A stretch of 64,000 bases of DNA, taken from positions 1 to 64,000 of the forward strand of contig NZ_JASBQE010000034.1 of NCBI RefSeq assembly GCF_029960785.1, read 5' to 3'. Both the position numbers and the translations under genes were made by a program. Shown here one piece after another: positions 10,931 to 20,624 of the stretch; positions within the stretch are counted from its first letter, which is position 1, and every line of letters starts with the position of its first letter. Source of the stretch: Polyangium sp. 15x6. GTDB lineage: Bacteria > Myxococcota_A > Polyangia > Polyangiales > Polyangiaceae. The notes below the pieces were generated by a model. The model was not told where the DNA came from and ran no database searches. It saw only the letters and a program-made list of their open reading frames with translations.

Positions 10931-11512
10931 ATGCTGGTCATCCCGCCGCGCGCCGACCTTCGTGCCCAGCCCATCGAGACGCCGCGCCTCTTGCTCGCGC
11001 CCGTCGATCCTTCGGACTCGCCCGAGGTGTGGCTCGCGGTGAACGGCTCGCGGCCGATGCTGTCGAAGTGGCTGCCGTGGGTGCAGTACTACACGGAGCC
11101 CGCGTCGAGCGTGCGTTTCACCGAGGCGTGCGTGGCCGACTGGGATCAAGGGCGCGCGGTGCGCTTCGCGATCCGGGAGCGCGCGGGGCGCACGTTCGCG
11201 GGCGTGGTGGGGCTCGAGTCGTGCGTGCACATGCATCGCTCGTGCGAGCTCGGGTATTGGCTGCGCAAGGAGAGCATGCGTCGCGGGCTGATGACGGAGG
11301 CGGCGCGCGCGGCGGTGGAGTTCGCGTTCCGGTACATGGGCGCGCATCGCGTGCGTGTCGCGGCCGCGACGGACAACCACGCCTCGCTCCGGGTGATCGG
11401 GCGGCTCGGTTTCCGCTTCGAGGGCATCGCGCGGCAAGCCGAGTGGTGTGAGAACCGCTGGCTCGATCACGCGGTCTTCGCGCTCCTCGCGACCGATCCG
11501 CGCCCGACCTGA
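10931..11512 (+). CDS. GNAT-family N-acetyltransferase, RimJ/RimL type
   Basis: A 193-residue acetyl-CoA-dependent N-acetyltransferase. The opening ETPRLLLAPVDPSD, the central GYWLRKESMRRGLMTEA (acetyl-CoA pyrophosphate-binding region), and HRVRVAAATDNHASLRVIGRLGF followed by FEG are the usual landmarks of the RimJ/RimL group, which modify N-terminal amines of ribosomal proteins or small molecules. The substrate cannot be told from sequence. ATG 10931 lies 5 nt after the kinase stop, so the two are likely co-transcribed. Confidence 0.9.
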   Translation: MLVIPPRADLRAQPIETPRLLLAPVDPSDSPEVWLAVNGSRPMLSKWLPWVQYYTEPASSVRFTEACVADWDQGRAVRFAIRERAGRTFAGVVGLESCVHMHRSCELGYWLRKESMRRGLMTEAARAAVEFAFRYMGAHRVRVAAATDNHASLRVIGRLGFRFEGIARQAEWCENRWLDHAVFALLATDPRPT

Positions 11513-11570
11513 GCCTTCCCCTTGAAGGCCGTACGCGGGCGGACGATGCTCCTCCGCGGGGGAGACGAAC

Positions 11571-13145
11571 GTGCGGCGCATCCCGTTTCGACTGTTCCGC
11601 GGCAGCCTCCCGCTCTTGCCGGTAGCGCCGGTGTTGGTGCTGGTGATCGGCACCGCGACGGCGTTCGCCATCGCGCTGCTCGGGATCGCACAGCTACGGC
11701 GGATCAGCGACGACGCCTCCTCGCTGCGCGCCGCGGCGATCGCGGGGACGCTCGCGGCGCGGATGCGCGTCGCGACGGTGGAGGAGCGACACGAGATCGT
11801 GGGGCGCGCGGCGAGGCGCAGCGGCACGGAGCTTCTGCTCGTCGAGCAGGGCGGGCAGATCCTCGTGGACGAGAGCTTCGGCCCGCCGAACAAGGCCGAG
11901 GTGCAGCGGCTGCTCGCGACGGGCAGCGGCGAGACGCGCACGGCGCTCGGCCGCGTGCGGTTCGCGGCGCGTCCGCTGGATCCGCCGCTCGACGGGATCT
12001 CGGTGCTCGCGTTCGTCTCGGCGCCGAGCCCGCCGCCGGGCTACGTGCCGCTGGTGAACGCAGTCGCGGCGCTGACCGTGCTTCTGCTCGGCGTGGCCGT
12101 CTCCGTCGCGATCGCCTTTACCAAGCAGCTGAGCGACGACGTCGACTACGTGCGTGAGCGCATCGTCGACATGGCGCGGCCCGACGCGGCGCCGACGGGC
12201 GAGCCGATCCCGATCCGCTCGCTCGATCAAGTCGGCGTGCTGACGGCCGCGTTCAACCTGCTCGTCACGCGCTTCGCGGCTGCCGAGCGCAGCTACCGCG
12301 CGGATCTGCTCCAGGCCTCGGAGATGGACAAGGAACGCTCGGCGTTCCTCGCGGGCCTCAGCCACGAGCTGCGCACGCCGCTGAACGCGATCCTCGGCTT
12401 CGCGCACGTGCTCGAGAGCGAGGTCGACGGCCCGCTCAGCGACGAGGCGCGCGAGTCGCTGGCCGTGATCCGGACGAGCGGCGAGCACCTGCGGCAGCTC
12501 ATCGACGACATCCTCGAGCTCTCCGCGCTGGAGACGGGCACGCTGCAGCTCTCGCGTGGCCCCGTGGACGTCCGTCAGATCGCCGAGCAGGTCGTGCGCG
12601 AGGCGACCGCGACCATCAAGGGCAAACCGTTGGGGCTCGAAGTAACGGGCGAGAGTCGGCTCTACGCGTACGCGGACAAACGGCGTGTTCGGCAGATCAT
12701 CACGAACCTCGTTTCGAACGCGGTGAAGTTCACGGCCCGTGGCTCCGTGACGGTGAAGATCGAGGCGCGCGGATCGTTCGTCGCGATCGTCGTGCGCGAC
12801 ACGGGACCGGGCATTCCGCGCGAGCAGACGGCGGCCATCTTCGAGGAGTACCGGCAGCTCGGCGACGCGCAGTCACGCCGCCGAGGCACGGGGCTCGGCC
12901 TCGCGATCACCAAGCGGCTCGTGCACATGCACGGCGGCACGATCGATGTGAGCAGCGAGATGGGGCGGGGTTCGACGTTCACCGCGACGCTGCCGTACCT
13001 CGCGGATCCGGGCACGCTCGTGGAGTCGCCGAGCGACTCGCGCGTGATCGACCTGTCCTCGGATCCGCCGCCGCGCCCCGCGCGCCTGCTCGACTCGATG
13101 ACGCCGCCGCCGATGCCGCTCCCGCGCAAGGAGGGCGATCGATGA
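11571..13145 (+). CDS. Membrane histidine kinase, catalytically complete
   Basis: A 524-residue sensor kinase. Two membrane helices (about 18-40 and 163-184) flank a short extracytoplasmic sensor of about 120 residues; a HAMP-like segment (about 185-240) follows. The HisKA domain carries the phospho-acceptor His265 in GLSHELRTPLNAIL, and the ATPase domain has NLVSNAVKFT, DTGPGIP and GTGLGLAITKRL, all intact. The start GTG 11571 is preceded by GGGGGAG. Its stop overlaps the start of the next gene (ATGA), a second histidine kinase whose ATPase domain is decayed, so the pair is probably made together and may form a heteromer. No cognate response regulator is adjacent. Confidence 0.92.
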   Translation: MRRIPFRLFRGSLPLLPVAPVLVLVIGTATAFAIALLGIAQLRRISDDASSLRAAAIAGTLAARMRVATVEERHEIVGRAARRSGTELLLVEQGGQILVDESFGPPNKAEVQRLLATGSGETRTALGRVRFAARPLDPPLDGISVLAFVSAPSPPPGYVPLVNAVAALTVLLLGVAVSVAIAFTKQLSDDVDYVRERIVDMARPDAAPTGEPIPIRSLDQVGVLTAAFNLLVTRFAAAERSYRADLLQASEMDKERSAFLAGLSHELRTPLNAILGFAHVLESEVDGPLSDEARESLAVIRTSGEHLRQLIDDILELSALETGTLQLSRGPVDVRQIAEQVVREATATIKGKPLGLEVTGESRLYAYADKRRVRQIITNLVSNAVKFTARGSVTVKIEARGSFVAIVVRDTGPGIPREQTAAIFEEYRQLGDAQSRRRGTGLGLAITKRLVHMHGGTIDVSSEMGRGSTFTATLPYLADPGTLVESPSDSRVIDLSSDPPPRPARLLDSMTPPPMPLPRKEGDR

Positions 13146-15046
13146 CCAACGTCGCCCGCACCTTCACGCGCAACATCCTGGGCCGCCAGCTCCTCACGGG
13201 CCTCGGGGGCTTCTTCGCGATCGCGCTGCTCGCGCCGAACCTCATCGTGCTCGACTGGACGATGACGAAGAACATCCTCGTCATCGGCGCCGCGCTCGCG
13301 GTCGTCGCGTTCGGTCTGTGCCTGCTCGTGACGCTGCTCCGGGTTCGCAAGCATCGCGCGCTCCTCCACGTGCTCTCGGGCGGCACCGCGACCGTACGCG
13401 CGCAGGACTTCGGCGAGCTCGCCGCGCTGCCGAGCGCGATCACGATGCGGACCTTCGTCGTCGGCGCGGTCGTCTCCCTCATCGGCCTCGCGCCAGGCGT
13501 CCGCCCGGACAAACTCGATCAGGGCCGCGCCATCAGCCTGCTCTGTCTCACGATCACCATCGTCGGCGCCGCGTCGCTCATCCAGTACGTGTTCATCCGC
13601 GCCGCCACGGTGCGCCTGCTCGAGCTCGTCCCGATCGAGCCCATCACGACGCTGCTCGAGTCGCAGGAGCTGCACCAGATTCCGCGACGCAGGCTCTTGC
13701 AGAAGTTCTTGCTCGCGGTCGTCGCGCCCGTCGCGCTCGTCGGCGTGGGCGCGGTGCTCACGACGCACGCGCACATGCGCACGCTCACCGAGCAGAGCCG
13801 GAGGAACACGGCGCTGCTCCTCGCGAAGATCGCGCTCGATCCAGGGCCGGGGCAGGGGAACAAGAACGCGCGTGAGGACGCCGTGGCCGCGGCCGCGGAG
13901 CACGGATTCCTCGCGCGGATCACGGGCCCGCGGCGCGACGGTGATCCCACCTTCCGGCGCGAGGTCGACGGCGAGCTCGTGCTCAGCATGCCGCTCGAGG
14001 ACGGCCAGGCCGACGTACGCTTCACGGCCGAGCTCGATCCCGCCGTGACGACCGAGGGCGTGGGGATCGCCCTCGCGTTCGTCCTCGTCGCGGCGCTGCT
14101 CGGTGTGCTCATCGGCCGGGCCCTCGCGGCGGACCTCAAGCTCGCCACGCACCGCGTGCGCTTGCTCGGCACGGAGAGCGTGCTGCGCGGCGTGACGCAG
14201 ATCGCGCGGCCTGCGCGCTTCGAGCTCGTCGCGCGGCTCGGCCGGGCGATCGAGGTGCTGGCCGAGCGGTTTCGGATCTTCGCGGGCGCGCAGGAGCGCG
14301 CGCTCGAAGCGCAGGAGGCCGCGCAACGCATGCGAGGCCTGCTCTTCGCGAGCGTGAGCCATGACCTGAAGAGCCCGCTCAACGCGATCCTCGGCTTCGC
14401 GGATCTCGTCGGCCGCGAGGAGCTCACCGTGAGCCAGCGCGAGAGCCTGGCGCTCATCACGAACCGCGGCCGCGAGCTGCTCGGCCTCATCGAGTCGATC
14501 CTGGACACCGCGCGCGTCGAGGCCGGGCAGCTCACGCTCATGCCGCGCGCGACCGAGGTCGCGCTCCTCGCGACGGAGGCCGTGCGCAAGGCGCGCGAGC
14601 TCGCGGTCGACACGCAGAACGACGTCGTCCTCGAGGTCGCGGAGGGGCTGCCGACGGTCCCCGTGGATCCCGCCTACGTCGCGCGCGCGATCGCGGTCGT
14701 CGTGGCCCACGCGATCCGCACGTCCGCGGCCGACGCGGCGTCTCGCGCGGTTCGTGTGCGCGCCCTCCGTCCTGCCGAACCGGGCCAGGCCGTGCGGATC
14801 GACGTCGAGCTCGGCAGCCGCAACACCACGCGCGCCGAGCTCGAAGCCCTCTTCGCCCGCCGCGCCACCTCGCGTGGCCGTGGCCTCACCCTCGGCTTGA
14901 GCCTCGCGCAGTCGATCATGGAGCTGCACGGCGGCTCCGTGAAGGTGGAGGACACCCCCGACGGCGCGCCCGTCATACAGTGCTGGCTCCCCCTCGTGAT
15001 CCCGGGCAGCCGCCCGCGGCTTTCCTCGAAGCCCGCCCTCGGCTGA
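13142..15046 (+). CDS. Histidine kinase-like protein with degenerate ATPase domain
   Basis: A 634-residue membrane protein with about six hydrophobic helices (roughly 18-36, 46-67, 104-118, 133-152, 189-208, 307-326) and an extracytoplasmic loop between the last two. HisKA is well kept, with His407 in SVSHDLKSPLNAILGFADLV. The ATPase domain is eroded: the N box reads VVVAHAIRTS, with His in place of the Mg-binding Asn, and the DTGPG box reads ELGSRN, losing its second Gly. Only the G2 part (RGLTLGLSLAQ) and the terminal HGG motif look normal. It probably cannot bind ATP and would rely on phosphorylation by another kinase, most simply the intact partner encoded 4 nt upstream. Confidence 0.88.
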   Translation: MTNVARTFTRNILGRQLLTGLGGFFAIALLAPNLIVLDWTMTKNILVIGAALAVVAFGLCLLVTLLRVRKHRALLHVLSGGTATVRAQDFGELAALPSAITMRTFVVGAVVSLIGLAPGVRPDKLDQGRAISLLCLTITIVGAASLIQYVFIRAATVRLLELVPIEPITTLLESQELHQIPRRRLLQKFLLAVVAPVALVGVGAVLTTHAHMRTLTEQSRRNTALLLAKIALDPGPGQGNKNAREDAVAAAAEHGFLARITGPRRDGDPTFRREVDGELVLSMPLEDGQADVRFTAELDPAVTTEGVGIALAFVLVAALLGVLIGRALAADLKLATHRVRLLGTESVLRGVTQIARPARFELVARLGRAIEVLAERFRIFAGAQERALEAQEAAQRMRGLLFASVSHDLKSPLNAILGFADLVGREELTVSQRESLALITNRGRELLGLIESILDTARVEAGQLTLMPRATEVALLATEAVRKARELAVDTQNDVVLEVAEGLPTVPVDPAYVARAIAVVVAHAIRTSAADAASRAVRVRALRPAEPGQAVRIDVELGSRNTTRAELEALFARRATSRGRGLTLGLSLAQSIMELHGGSVKVEDTPDGAPVIQCWLPLVIPGSRPRLSSKPALG

Positions 15047-15091
15047 ACCGGCGCCTTTCATCTTTCCTTCGTACGGGTTACCTCCTCACGC

Positions 15092-16120
15092 ATGTCCGAG
15101 CGCGTGATCTCTCCGGCGTCCACCGCGGACGACGACCGCTTCGATCGGCTCTTCCGGCCGGACTCGCTCGACGAGTACGTCGGGCAGGACAAACACCGGC
15201 AGAACCTCAAGGTCTTCGTCGAGGCCGCGAAGCGCAGGCGCGAGCCGGTCGATCACACGCTCTTCTGTGGTCCGCCCGGACTCGGCAAGACGACGCTCGC
15301 GCACATCGTCGCGCGTGAGATGGGCGTGAACCTGCACGCCACGAGCGGCCCGGCGATCGAGCACAAGGGCGCGCTCGCCGGCCTGCTCACGAAGCTCGAA
15401 GCGCGCGACGTGCTCTTCATCGACGAGATTCACCGCCTCACGCCGGCCGTCGAGGAGAGCCTCTACCCCGCGATCGAGGCGTTCAAGATCGACATCATGA
15501 CGGGCGACGGCCCGTACGCGACGACGATCCAGCTCGCGCTCAAGCCCTTCACGTTGATCGGCGCGACGACCCGCACGGGCCTGCTCACGGCGCCGCTGCT
15601 CTCGCGCTTCGGCTACGTCGTGCGGCTCGATTTCTATCCCGTCGAGGATCTGCAGCGCATCATCACGCGAAGCGCGCGCCTCATCGAGGTGCCCATCGAC
15701 GACGCGGGAGCCCGCGAGCTCGCCGCGCGCGCCCGCGGCACGCCGCGCGTGGCGAACCGACTCTTGCGCCGCGCCCGCGACTTCGCCGAGGTCCTCGGCA
15801 CGGGCCGCATCACCGCGAAGATCGCCAGCATCACCGCCGAGCGCCTGGAGATCGACGCCGCGGGCCTCGACGAGATGGATCGGCGGCTGCTCATGGTGAT
15901 CATCGATCACTACGACGGAGGCCCGGTCGGCATCGACACGATCGCAGCCGCGCTCAGCGAGCCGCGCGACACGATCGAGGACGTCTACGAGCCTTACCTC
16001 CTCCAGCAGGGTTTCCTCGGCCGCACGCCGCGCGGGCGCATCGCCACGCGAAAGGCCTACGAGCACCTGGGCAAGCCGATGCCCGTGAAAGGCACACCGC
16101 AGGGCGATCTGTTCTCCTGA
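15092..16120 (+). CDS. ruvB: Holliday junction branch migration helicase RuvB
   Basis: A 342-residue AAA+ motor that drives branch migration of Holliday junctions with RuvA. Walker [10 protein letters not shown] (about 60-68), Walker B VLFIDEIH (about 107-114), sensor 1 GATTRTG, and the arginine-finger region [14 protein letters not shown] are present. The C-terminal winged helix contains [21 protein letters not shown], the DNA-binding signature. Full length for the family. ruvA and ruvC are not adjacent. It follows the kinase pair by 45 bp on the same strand. Confidence 0.98.
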   Translation: MSERVISPASTADDDRFDRLFRPDSLDEYVGQDKHRQNLKVFVEAAKRRREPVDHTLFCGPPGLGKTTLAHIVAREMGVNLHATSGPAIEHKGALAGLLTKLEARDVLFIDEIHRLTPAVEESLYPAIEAFKIDIMTGDGPYATTIQLALKPFTLIGATTRTGLLTAPLLSRFGYVVRLDFYPVEDLQRIITRSARLIEVPIDDAGARELAARARGTPRVANRLLRRARDFAEVLGTGRITAKIASITAERLEIDAAGLDEMDRRLLMVIIDHYDGGPVGIDTIAAALSEPRDTIEDVYEPYLLQQGFLGRTPRGRIATRKAYEHLGKPMPVKGTPQGDLFS

Positions 16121-16176
16121 GACGGAAGAGCGGCTGCACGTTTCCCTTCCTGCGCGACCGCGGATAATCTCGTTCC

Positions 16177-18207
16177 GTGCTCCACGCGCTCCCTGTGCTC
16201 GTCGTCGACGACGACGCCGTCAGCCGACACGTGCTGACGCAGGCGCTCGCGGGCGCCGGCATCCCCGTGGCCACGGCGGCGTCCGGCACCGAGGCGCTCG
16301 CGTGGCTCGCCGAGCGAGACGCGTCGCTCGTCCTGCTCGACCTCGTCATGCCGCCGCCCGACGGCTTCGAGGTGCTGCGTCACCTGCGCGAAGACACGCG
16401 CATCGGCGACGTCCCCGTCGTGGTGCTGACGGCGCTCGACACCGACGACGACATCACGCGCGCCTTCGACGCGGGCGCCGATGACTTCGTCCGCAAGCCG
16501 TTCCGCCCCGCCGAGCTCCTCGCGCGCATCCGCGGCCAGCTCCGCATGCGCGAGTACGTCGACGCACTCTGGCGTCGCGAGCGGGACGCGCGTGTCGTCC
16601 TGGAGCTCACGCAGGCGCTCTCGTCGACGCTCGACTTCCGCGACATCCTCTTCACGGTCGTACGTCGCATCGCCGAGGTCGCGCGGGTCGATCGATGCAG
16701 CATCGTGCTCGTCGGCGACAACGTCGACACGGGTTACGTCGTGGCCGCGAGCGACGATCGGGAGCTGCGCGATCTGCCCATCGTCCTCAACAAGTACCCC
16801 GAGATCCGGAGGACGCTCGAGACGGGCGAGGTCCTCGTGATCGAGGACGCCGCGACGCACCCGCTCTTCGAGGTCGTTCGCGCGGACCTGCCGCAGAACT
16901 CGTTCCGCTCGCTCGCGCTCGTCCCGATCGTCTACGACGACAAACCCATGGGCGTGCTCTTCCTGCGCGCCCGGCAGCCGGGGACGATGCGGGAGCACGA
17001 GCTCTCGCTCGCGCGTACCGTGGCGAACGCGACGGCCATCGCGCTGCGCAACGCGAAGATCCTCCAGTCGCTCCGCGATCAGACGCAGGAGATCAACGTC
17101 GCCCGCTTCGAGGCCGAGCGCCGCCTCGCCGCGCTCGAGCGATACGCCGACTTCTTCCACTCGGCCGCGGACGGCATTGTGGTCGTGGACGTCGACGGCC
17201 GGATCCTCTTCTCGAACCCGCGCGCGCGCGAGATCACGGGCCTCACCGAGGAGCAGCTCGCGGCGAGCCGCCTCGCCGACGTCGTCGATCCGAAGGACCT
17301 GCCGACGCTCAACCGCATTCGCAGGAGCTTCAAGCGGAACGTCTTCCCGAGCATGGTCGACATCACGATCCGCCGTTCGAGCGAGATCGCCTGCGAGCGC
17401 CGCATCATCAGCGTGAGCTCGAGCTCGGTGCTGCGCGAGGACGGCGGCGCGATCCTCGTGAGCCTGCGCGACGTGACCGACGATCGCGCGACGGCCGCCG
17501 AGCTGAAGAAGACGAAGGAGTTCTTGGAGCGCGTCATCGAGAGTTCGGTCGACGCGATCATCTCGGCCGACAACGAGGGCGTGATTCGTCTCTTCAACCG
17601 CGCCGCGGAGCGGATCTACGGCTACCGCGCGGTCGAGGTCATCGGCACGATGAACGTGCGTGATCTCTACGCGCCGAACCGCGCCTCGCAGATCATGCGG
17701 CTCATCAAGTCACCGGAGCACGGAGGCCCCGGGAGGCTCGAAGGCTACCGGACGGAGGCGCTCGCCAAGGACGGCACGCTGATCCCGGTGCTCCTCTCGG
17801 CTGCGCTGATCGTCGAGGACGATCGACCCGTCGGCTCCGTCGGTCTCTTCACGGATCTACGCGAGCGCCTGCGCATGGAGGCGAAGCTGACGAAGGCGCA
17901 AGACGAGCTCCGCGCGCGCGAAAAACAGGCGCTCATCGCGGAGCTCGCGGGCGCGGCCGCGCACGAGCTCAACCAGCCGCTCACGAGCGTGCTCGGCTAC
18001 GCGGAGCTCATCAACCGGAGGGCGGAGGACCCGGCGTCCGTCCGCTCTGCGGCCACGACGATCCTCGGGGAGGCCGAACGAATGGCCGAGATCGTCCGGA
18101 AGATCGGCAAGATTACGCGCTACGAAACCAAGGCGTACGTGGGGGCGGCGAAGATCATCGACCTAGACCGGTCCAGCGAAGAGGACCCCAACCGAGCGCT
18201 CGGGTGA
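16177..18207 (+). CDS. Receiver-GAF-PAS-PAS-HisKA protein without an ATPase domain
   Basis: A 676-residue cytoplasmic signalling protein. Order: receiver (about 5-120, phospho-acceptor Asp55 in LVLLDLVMP and the conserved Lys in VRKPF), GAF (about 145-295), coiled coil, PAS (about 325-440) and PAS (about 445-570, each closing with a RDVTDDR- or TDLRERL-type end), then a HisKA dimerisation domain with His596 in AAAHELNQPLTSVLGY. The chain ends 80 residues after that His, too short for a HATPase domain, so it cannot phosphorylate itself. The next gene encodes a complete kinase with the same HELNxPLTS type of H box, a natural candidate donor. Start GTG 16177. Confidence 0.92.
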   Translation: MLHALPVLVVDDDAVSRHVLTQALAGAGIPVATAASGTEALAWLAERDASLVLLDLVMPPPDGFEVLRHLREDTRIGDVPVVVLTALDTDDDITRAFDAGADDFVRKPFRPAELLARIRGQLRMREYVDALWRRERDARVVLELTQALSSTLDFRDILFTVVRRIAEVARVDRCSIVLVGDNVDTGYVVAASDDRELRDLPIVLNKYPEIRRTLETGEVLVIEDAATHPLFEVVRADLPQNSFRSLALVPIVYDDKPMGVLFLRARQPGTMREHELSLARTVANATAIALRNAKILQSLRDQTQEINVARFEAERRLAALERYADFFHSAADGIVVVDVDGRILFSNPRAREITGLTEEQLAASRLADVVDPKDLPTLNRIRRSFKRNVFPSMVDITIRRSSEIACERRIISVSSSSVLREDGGAILVSLRDVTDDRATAAELKKTKEFLERVIESSVDAIISADNEGVIRLFNRAAERIYGYRAVEVIGTMNVRDLYAPNRASQIMRLIKSPEHGGPGRLEGYRTEALAKDGTLIPVLLSAALIVEDDRPVGSVGLFTDLRERLRMEAKLTKAQDELRAREKQALIAELAGAAAHELNQPLTSVLGYAELINRRAEDPASVRSAATTILGEAERMAEIVRKIGKITRYETKAYVGAAKIIDLDRSSEEDPNRALG

Positions 18208-18276
18208 GAGATGGGTGCCGAAGGTCTCGAAGCTCCGATACGGGAATCTCAGATCCCGATCACGCAAAGGAAAGCG

Positions 18277-19443
18277 ATGCGCCGCGATCTCCCCGTCGAG
18301 TGGCTCGACGCTTTGCTCGTCGCCTCGTGCGAAATCCCGCCCGACGCGAGCGCGGAGCAAGCCGCCACGTCGCTCGTCGCCGCAGCCTTCGAAGTGCTGT
18401 CCGACGCGGCGATCGGCGTCTGCGTGCCCGGCGGTAGCGAGGGACAGGTCGTCGTGCGCCGCGGGGCGCGCAGCGACGGCGCCGAGTCCCCCGATCCGAC
18501 GAGGCTCTTCCCCGAGTACGCGTTCGAGCGTGTCGTCGTCATCAACGGCGACGAGGGCTCGACGTTGCACCTCGCCTCCGACGACGAGGCGCGCTTCTCG
18601 GGCACGGGCTCGATGGATGCGTTCGTCGACCGTCTCGCGCTCGCGCTCGGCGCGGCACTGCGCAACGCGCGCATGCATCGAGCGGCGCGCGCGCACGGCA
18701 GCGAGGTGAAGGAGCTCGAGGCGCAGGTCATCCAGGCCGGCAAGCTCGCCTCGCTCGGTCAGATCGCCGCCGGCATCGTTCACGAGCTCAACAACCCGCT
18801 CACGTCGATCGTCGCGTACTCCGACTACCTGCACAAAAAGGCCCTGCGCACGGAGGCGGATCCCGCCGACGTCGAGCGCCTCGCGCGCATCAACGAGGCC
18901 GCCGAGCGCATCCTGCGCTTCTCGCGCGACCTCATGGCGTACTCGCGTCCCACCGCGTCCGTGCCCGCGCCCGTCGCCATCCACGACACGATCGAGCGCG
19001 CGCTCGTCTTCTGCGACCACGTGCTCGGCGAGCTGAACGTGATGGTCGAGCGCGCGTTCGGCGACGTGCGTCTCGTCCGCGGCGTCGCCGGTCAGCTCAC
19101 GCAGGTCTTCGTCAACCTCTTCACGAACGCCGCGCACGCGATGCGTGAGAGCGGCGGACGTCTGATCATCAAAACCACGATGTCCGAGGCCGGCGACGCC
19201 GTCCGCGTCACGATCCAGGACGAAGGCCACGGCATCGACGCTGCGCACCTCGAGAAGATCTTCGAGCCGTTCTTCACGACGAAGACCGACGGCACGGGCT
19301 CGGGCCTCGGTCTCAGCATCGTGCGGAACATCGTGGCTTCGCACGGCGGCAAGATCCGCGCATTCGCGCACCCGGAGAAGGGCACGGTCTTCGAACTCGG
19401 TCTCCCGCTCGCCGCGTCTCCGAGCGAGCCTCCGCAGCGCTGA
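18277..19443 (+). CDS. Soluble histidine kinase with GAF-like input
   Basis: A 388-residue kinase from ATG 18277, which follows AAAGGA; an in-frame ATG at 18211, 3 bp after the previous stop, would add 22 residues and is the alternative. A GAF-like N domain (about 10-130) leads through a helix to HisKA (IAAGIVHELNNPLTSIVAYSDYL). The ATPase domain is intact: NLFTNAAHAM, DEGHGI, FEPFFTTK, GSGLGLSIVRNIV. No membrane segments, so it is cytoplasmic. It probably forms one phosphorelay unit with the preceding receiver/HisKA protein. Confidence 0.9.
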   Translation: MRRDLPVEWLDALLVASCEIPPDASAEQAATSLVAAAFEVLSDAAIGVCVPGGSEGQVVVRRGARSDGAESPDPTRLFPEYAFERVVVINGDEGSTLHLASDDEARFSGTGSMDAFVDRLALALGAALRNARMHRAARAHGSEVKELEAQVIQAGKLASLGQIAAGIVHELNNPLTSIVAYSDYLHKKALRTEADPADVERLARINEAAERILRFSRDLMAYSRPTASVPAPVAIHDTIERALVFCDHVLGELNVMVERAFGDVRLVRGVAGQLTQVFVNLFTNAAHAMRESGGRLIIKTTMSEAGDAVRVTIQDEGHGIDAAHLEKIFEPFFTTKTDGTGSGLGLSIVRNIVASHGGKIRAFAHPEKGTVFELGLPLAASPSEPPQR

Positions 19444-19454
19444 CGGCGCGCGCT

Positions 19455-20099
19455 CTACTTCGCGAGGAGGCGATCGCCCTTCTGCGGGAGCTCGACCGAC
19501 ATCGCGCCGTTGCGCTCGTAGGGCGTGTACCGAGGCGGCACGCCGCGCGCGGCGTTCGCGTCCGCGTCCGTCATGATCTGCCAGTGCAGGTGCGGCGCGA
19601 ACGAATGCCCCGAGTTGCCGCATCGACCGAGCTCGGTGCCGGCCGGGACGAACATGCCTTTGCGCACGCGCACGGTGCCCGGGATGAAGTGCGCGAAGAG
19701 CGAGTACTCGCCGTTCTGATGGTCGAGCACGACGAAGTTGCCGTGCATGTCGTACTTGTTCGCGCGCCCCGGGACGTTGTCGGGCACGCCGTCGACCGCG
19801 ATCACCACGACGCCCGGCGCATCCGCGACGATCGGCTGGTTGTACGAGGGATGGTCCTCGTTGCGCTGTGATCGCGGCATGTCGTCGTCGATCACGAGAT
19901 CGAGCGCGTAGGCCTGGTCGTTGTTCGCGCCGTAGTGCGTGCGGTAGACGCGCCACTTGCCGACGACGGGGAGCCGGTAGGTCACCGTCCCGGGCGCGTA
20001 GCGCGGCATGTTCGGAGGAGGAGCGCTTCCGCCGCAGGCGGAGATCAGGAGGCTTCCGGCGATGAGGAGAGGAGCGAAGAAAGACGAGCGGGGGAGCAT
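19455..20099 (-). CDS. M23-like (LytM) peptidase-fold lipoprotein
   Basis: A 214-residue protein with a lipoprotein signal (LLISACGG, lipidated Cys near residue 22). The rest matches the LytM/M23 fold: a His followed by ALDLVI, GNFVVLDH, YSLFAHF, and GNSGHSFAPHLHWQ with the HxH zinc pair. Enzymes of this fold cut peptide cross-links of peptidoglycan or act as amidase activators. The metal ligands appear present, so hydrolytic activity is possible. It ends 11 bp from the stop of the convergent kinase gene. Confidence 0.85.
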   Translation of the reverse strand: MLPRSSFFAPLLIAGSLLISACGGSAPPPNMPRYAPGTVTYRLPVVGKWRVYRTHYGANNDQAYALDLVIDDDMPRSQRNEDHPSYNQPIVADAPGVVVIAVDGVPDNVPGRANKYDMHGNFVVLDHQNGEYSLFAHFIPGTVRVRKGMFVPAGTELGRCGNSGHSFAPHLHWQIMTDADANAARGVPPRYTPYERNGAMSVELPQKGDRLLAK

Positions 20100-20120
20100 C
20101 CGCCCCCCACTATACCGAGT

Positions 20121-20624
20121 TCAGGGATTGACCTTGATCCCGATGACGAGGACGCCGCCCTTGTGGTTCTGGCCGGCCACGAAGAAGGTCTCGCCGGCCT
20201 TCGCGTTGACCTCGAGCAGCGGGAGGAAATCGCTGCCGCCGGGCTTCTGGATGCTGGCGCTGATCACATAGCGCTTCGATTCGCCCTTTTTGCTCGGCTG
20301 GATCACGTCCTTCAGCGAGACCTTGAGCACCCGGTCGTTCGGGAGCTTCAGCGTGGAGGGGCTCGCCTTCGACGAGGTCTGCTTCGAGCGATCGAGCAGC
20401 TTGTAGCTGTTGTACGAGGAGAACGGCGGCTTCGCGAGCTCGGGCATCTTGCCGATCTTGGCGTCGATGCCCGTGCCGTCGTTCGTGCCGTGGAGGACCA
20501 CGATCTCCATCGAAACGGACGTGTCCGCCTGTGCGGCGGCGTCCTGGGCATGCGCCACGGAGGGCCCGTGCCCGAGCGAGAGCCCGAGCGCGGCCACGAG
20601 CAAAGCAATCAGCGGGAGCCTCAT
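20121..20624 (-). CDS. Secreted protein encoded with an ECF sigma/anti-sigma pair
   Basis: A 167-residue exported protein. ATG 20624 is chosen for the GGAGGAG site before it; a cleavable signal peptide runs to about residue 25 (ending AHAQ). The mature part has no Cys and is probably beta-rich; segments include MEIVVLHGTND and ETFFVAGQNHKGGVLVIGIKV. No known family is recognised. Its start overlaps the anti-sigma stop (ATGA), making it the third gene of a coupled operon; it may be the stimulus-sensing or effector protein of that circuit, by context only. Confidence 0.8.
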   Translation of the reverse strand: MRLPLIALLVAALGLSLGHGPSVAHAQDAAAQADTSVSMEIVVLHGTNDGTGIDAKIGKMPELAKPPFSSYNSYKLLDRSKQTSSKASPSTLKLPNDRVLKVSLKDVIQPSKKGESKRYVISASIQKPGGSDFLPLLEVNAKAGETFFVAGQNHKGGVLVIGIKVNP

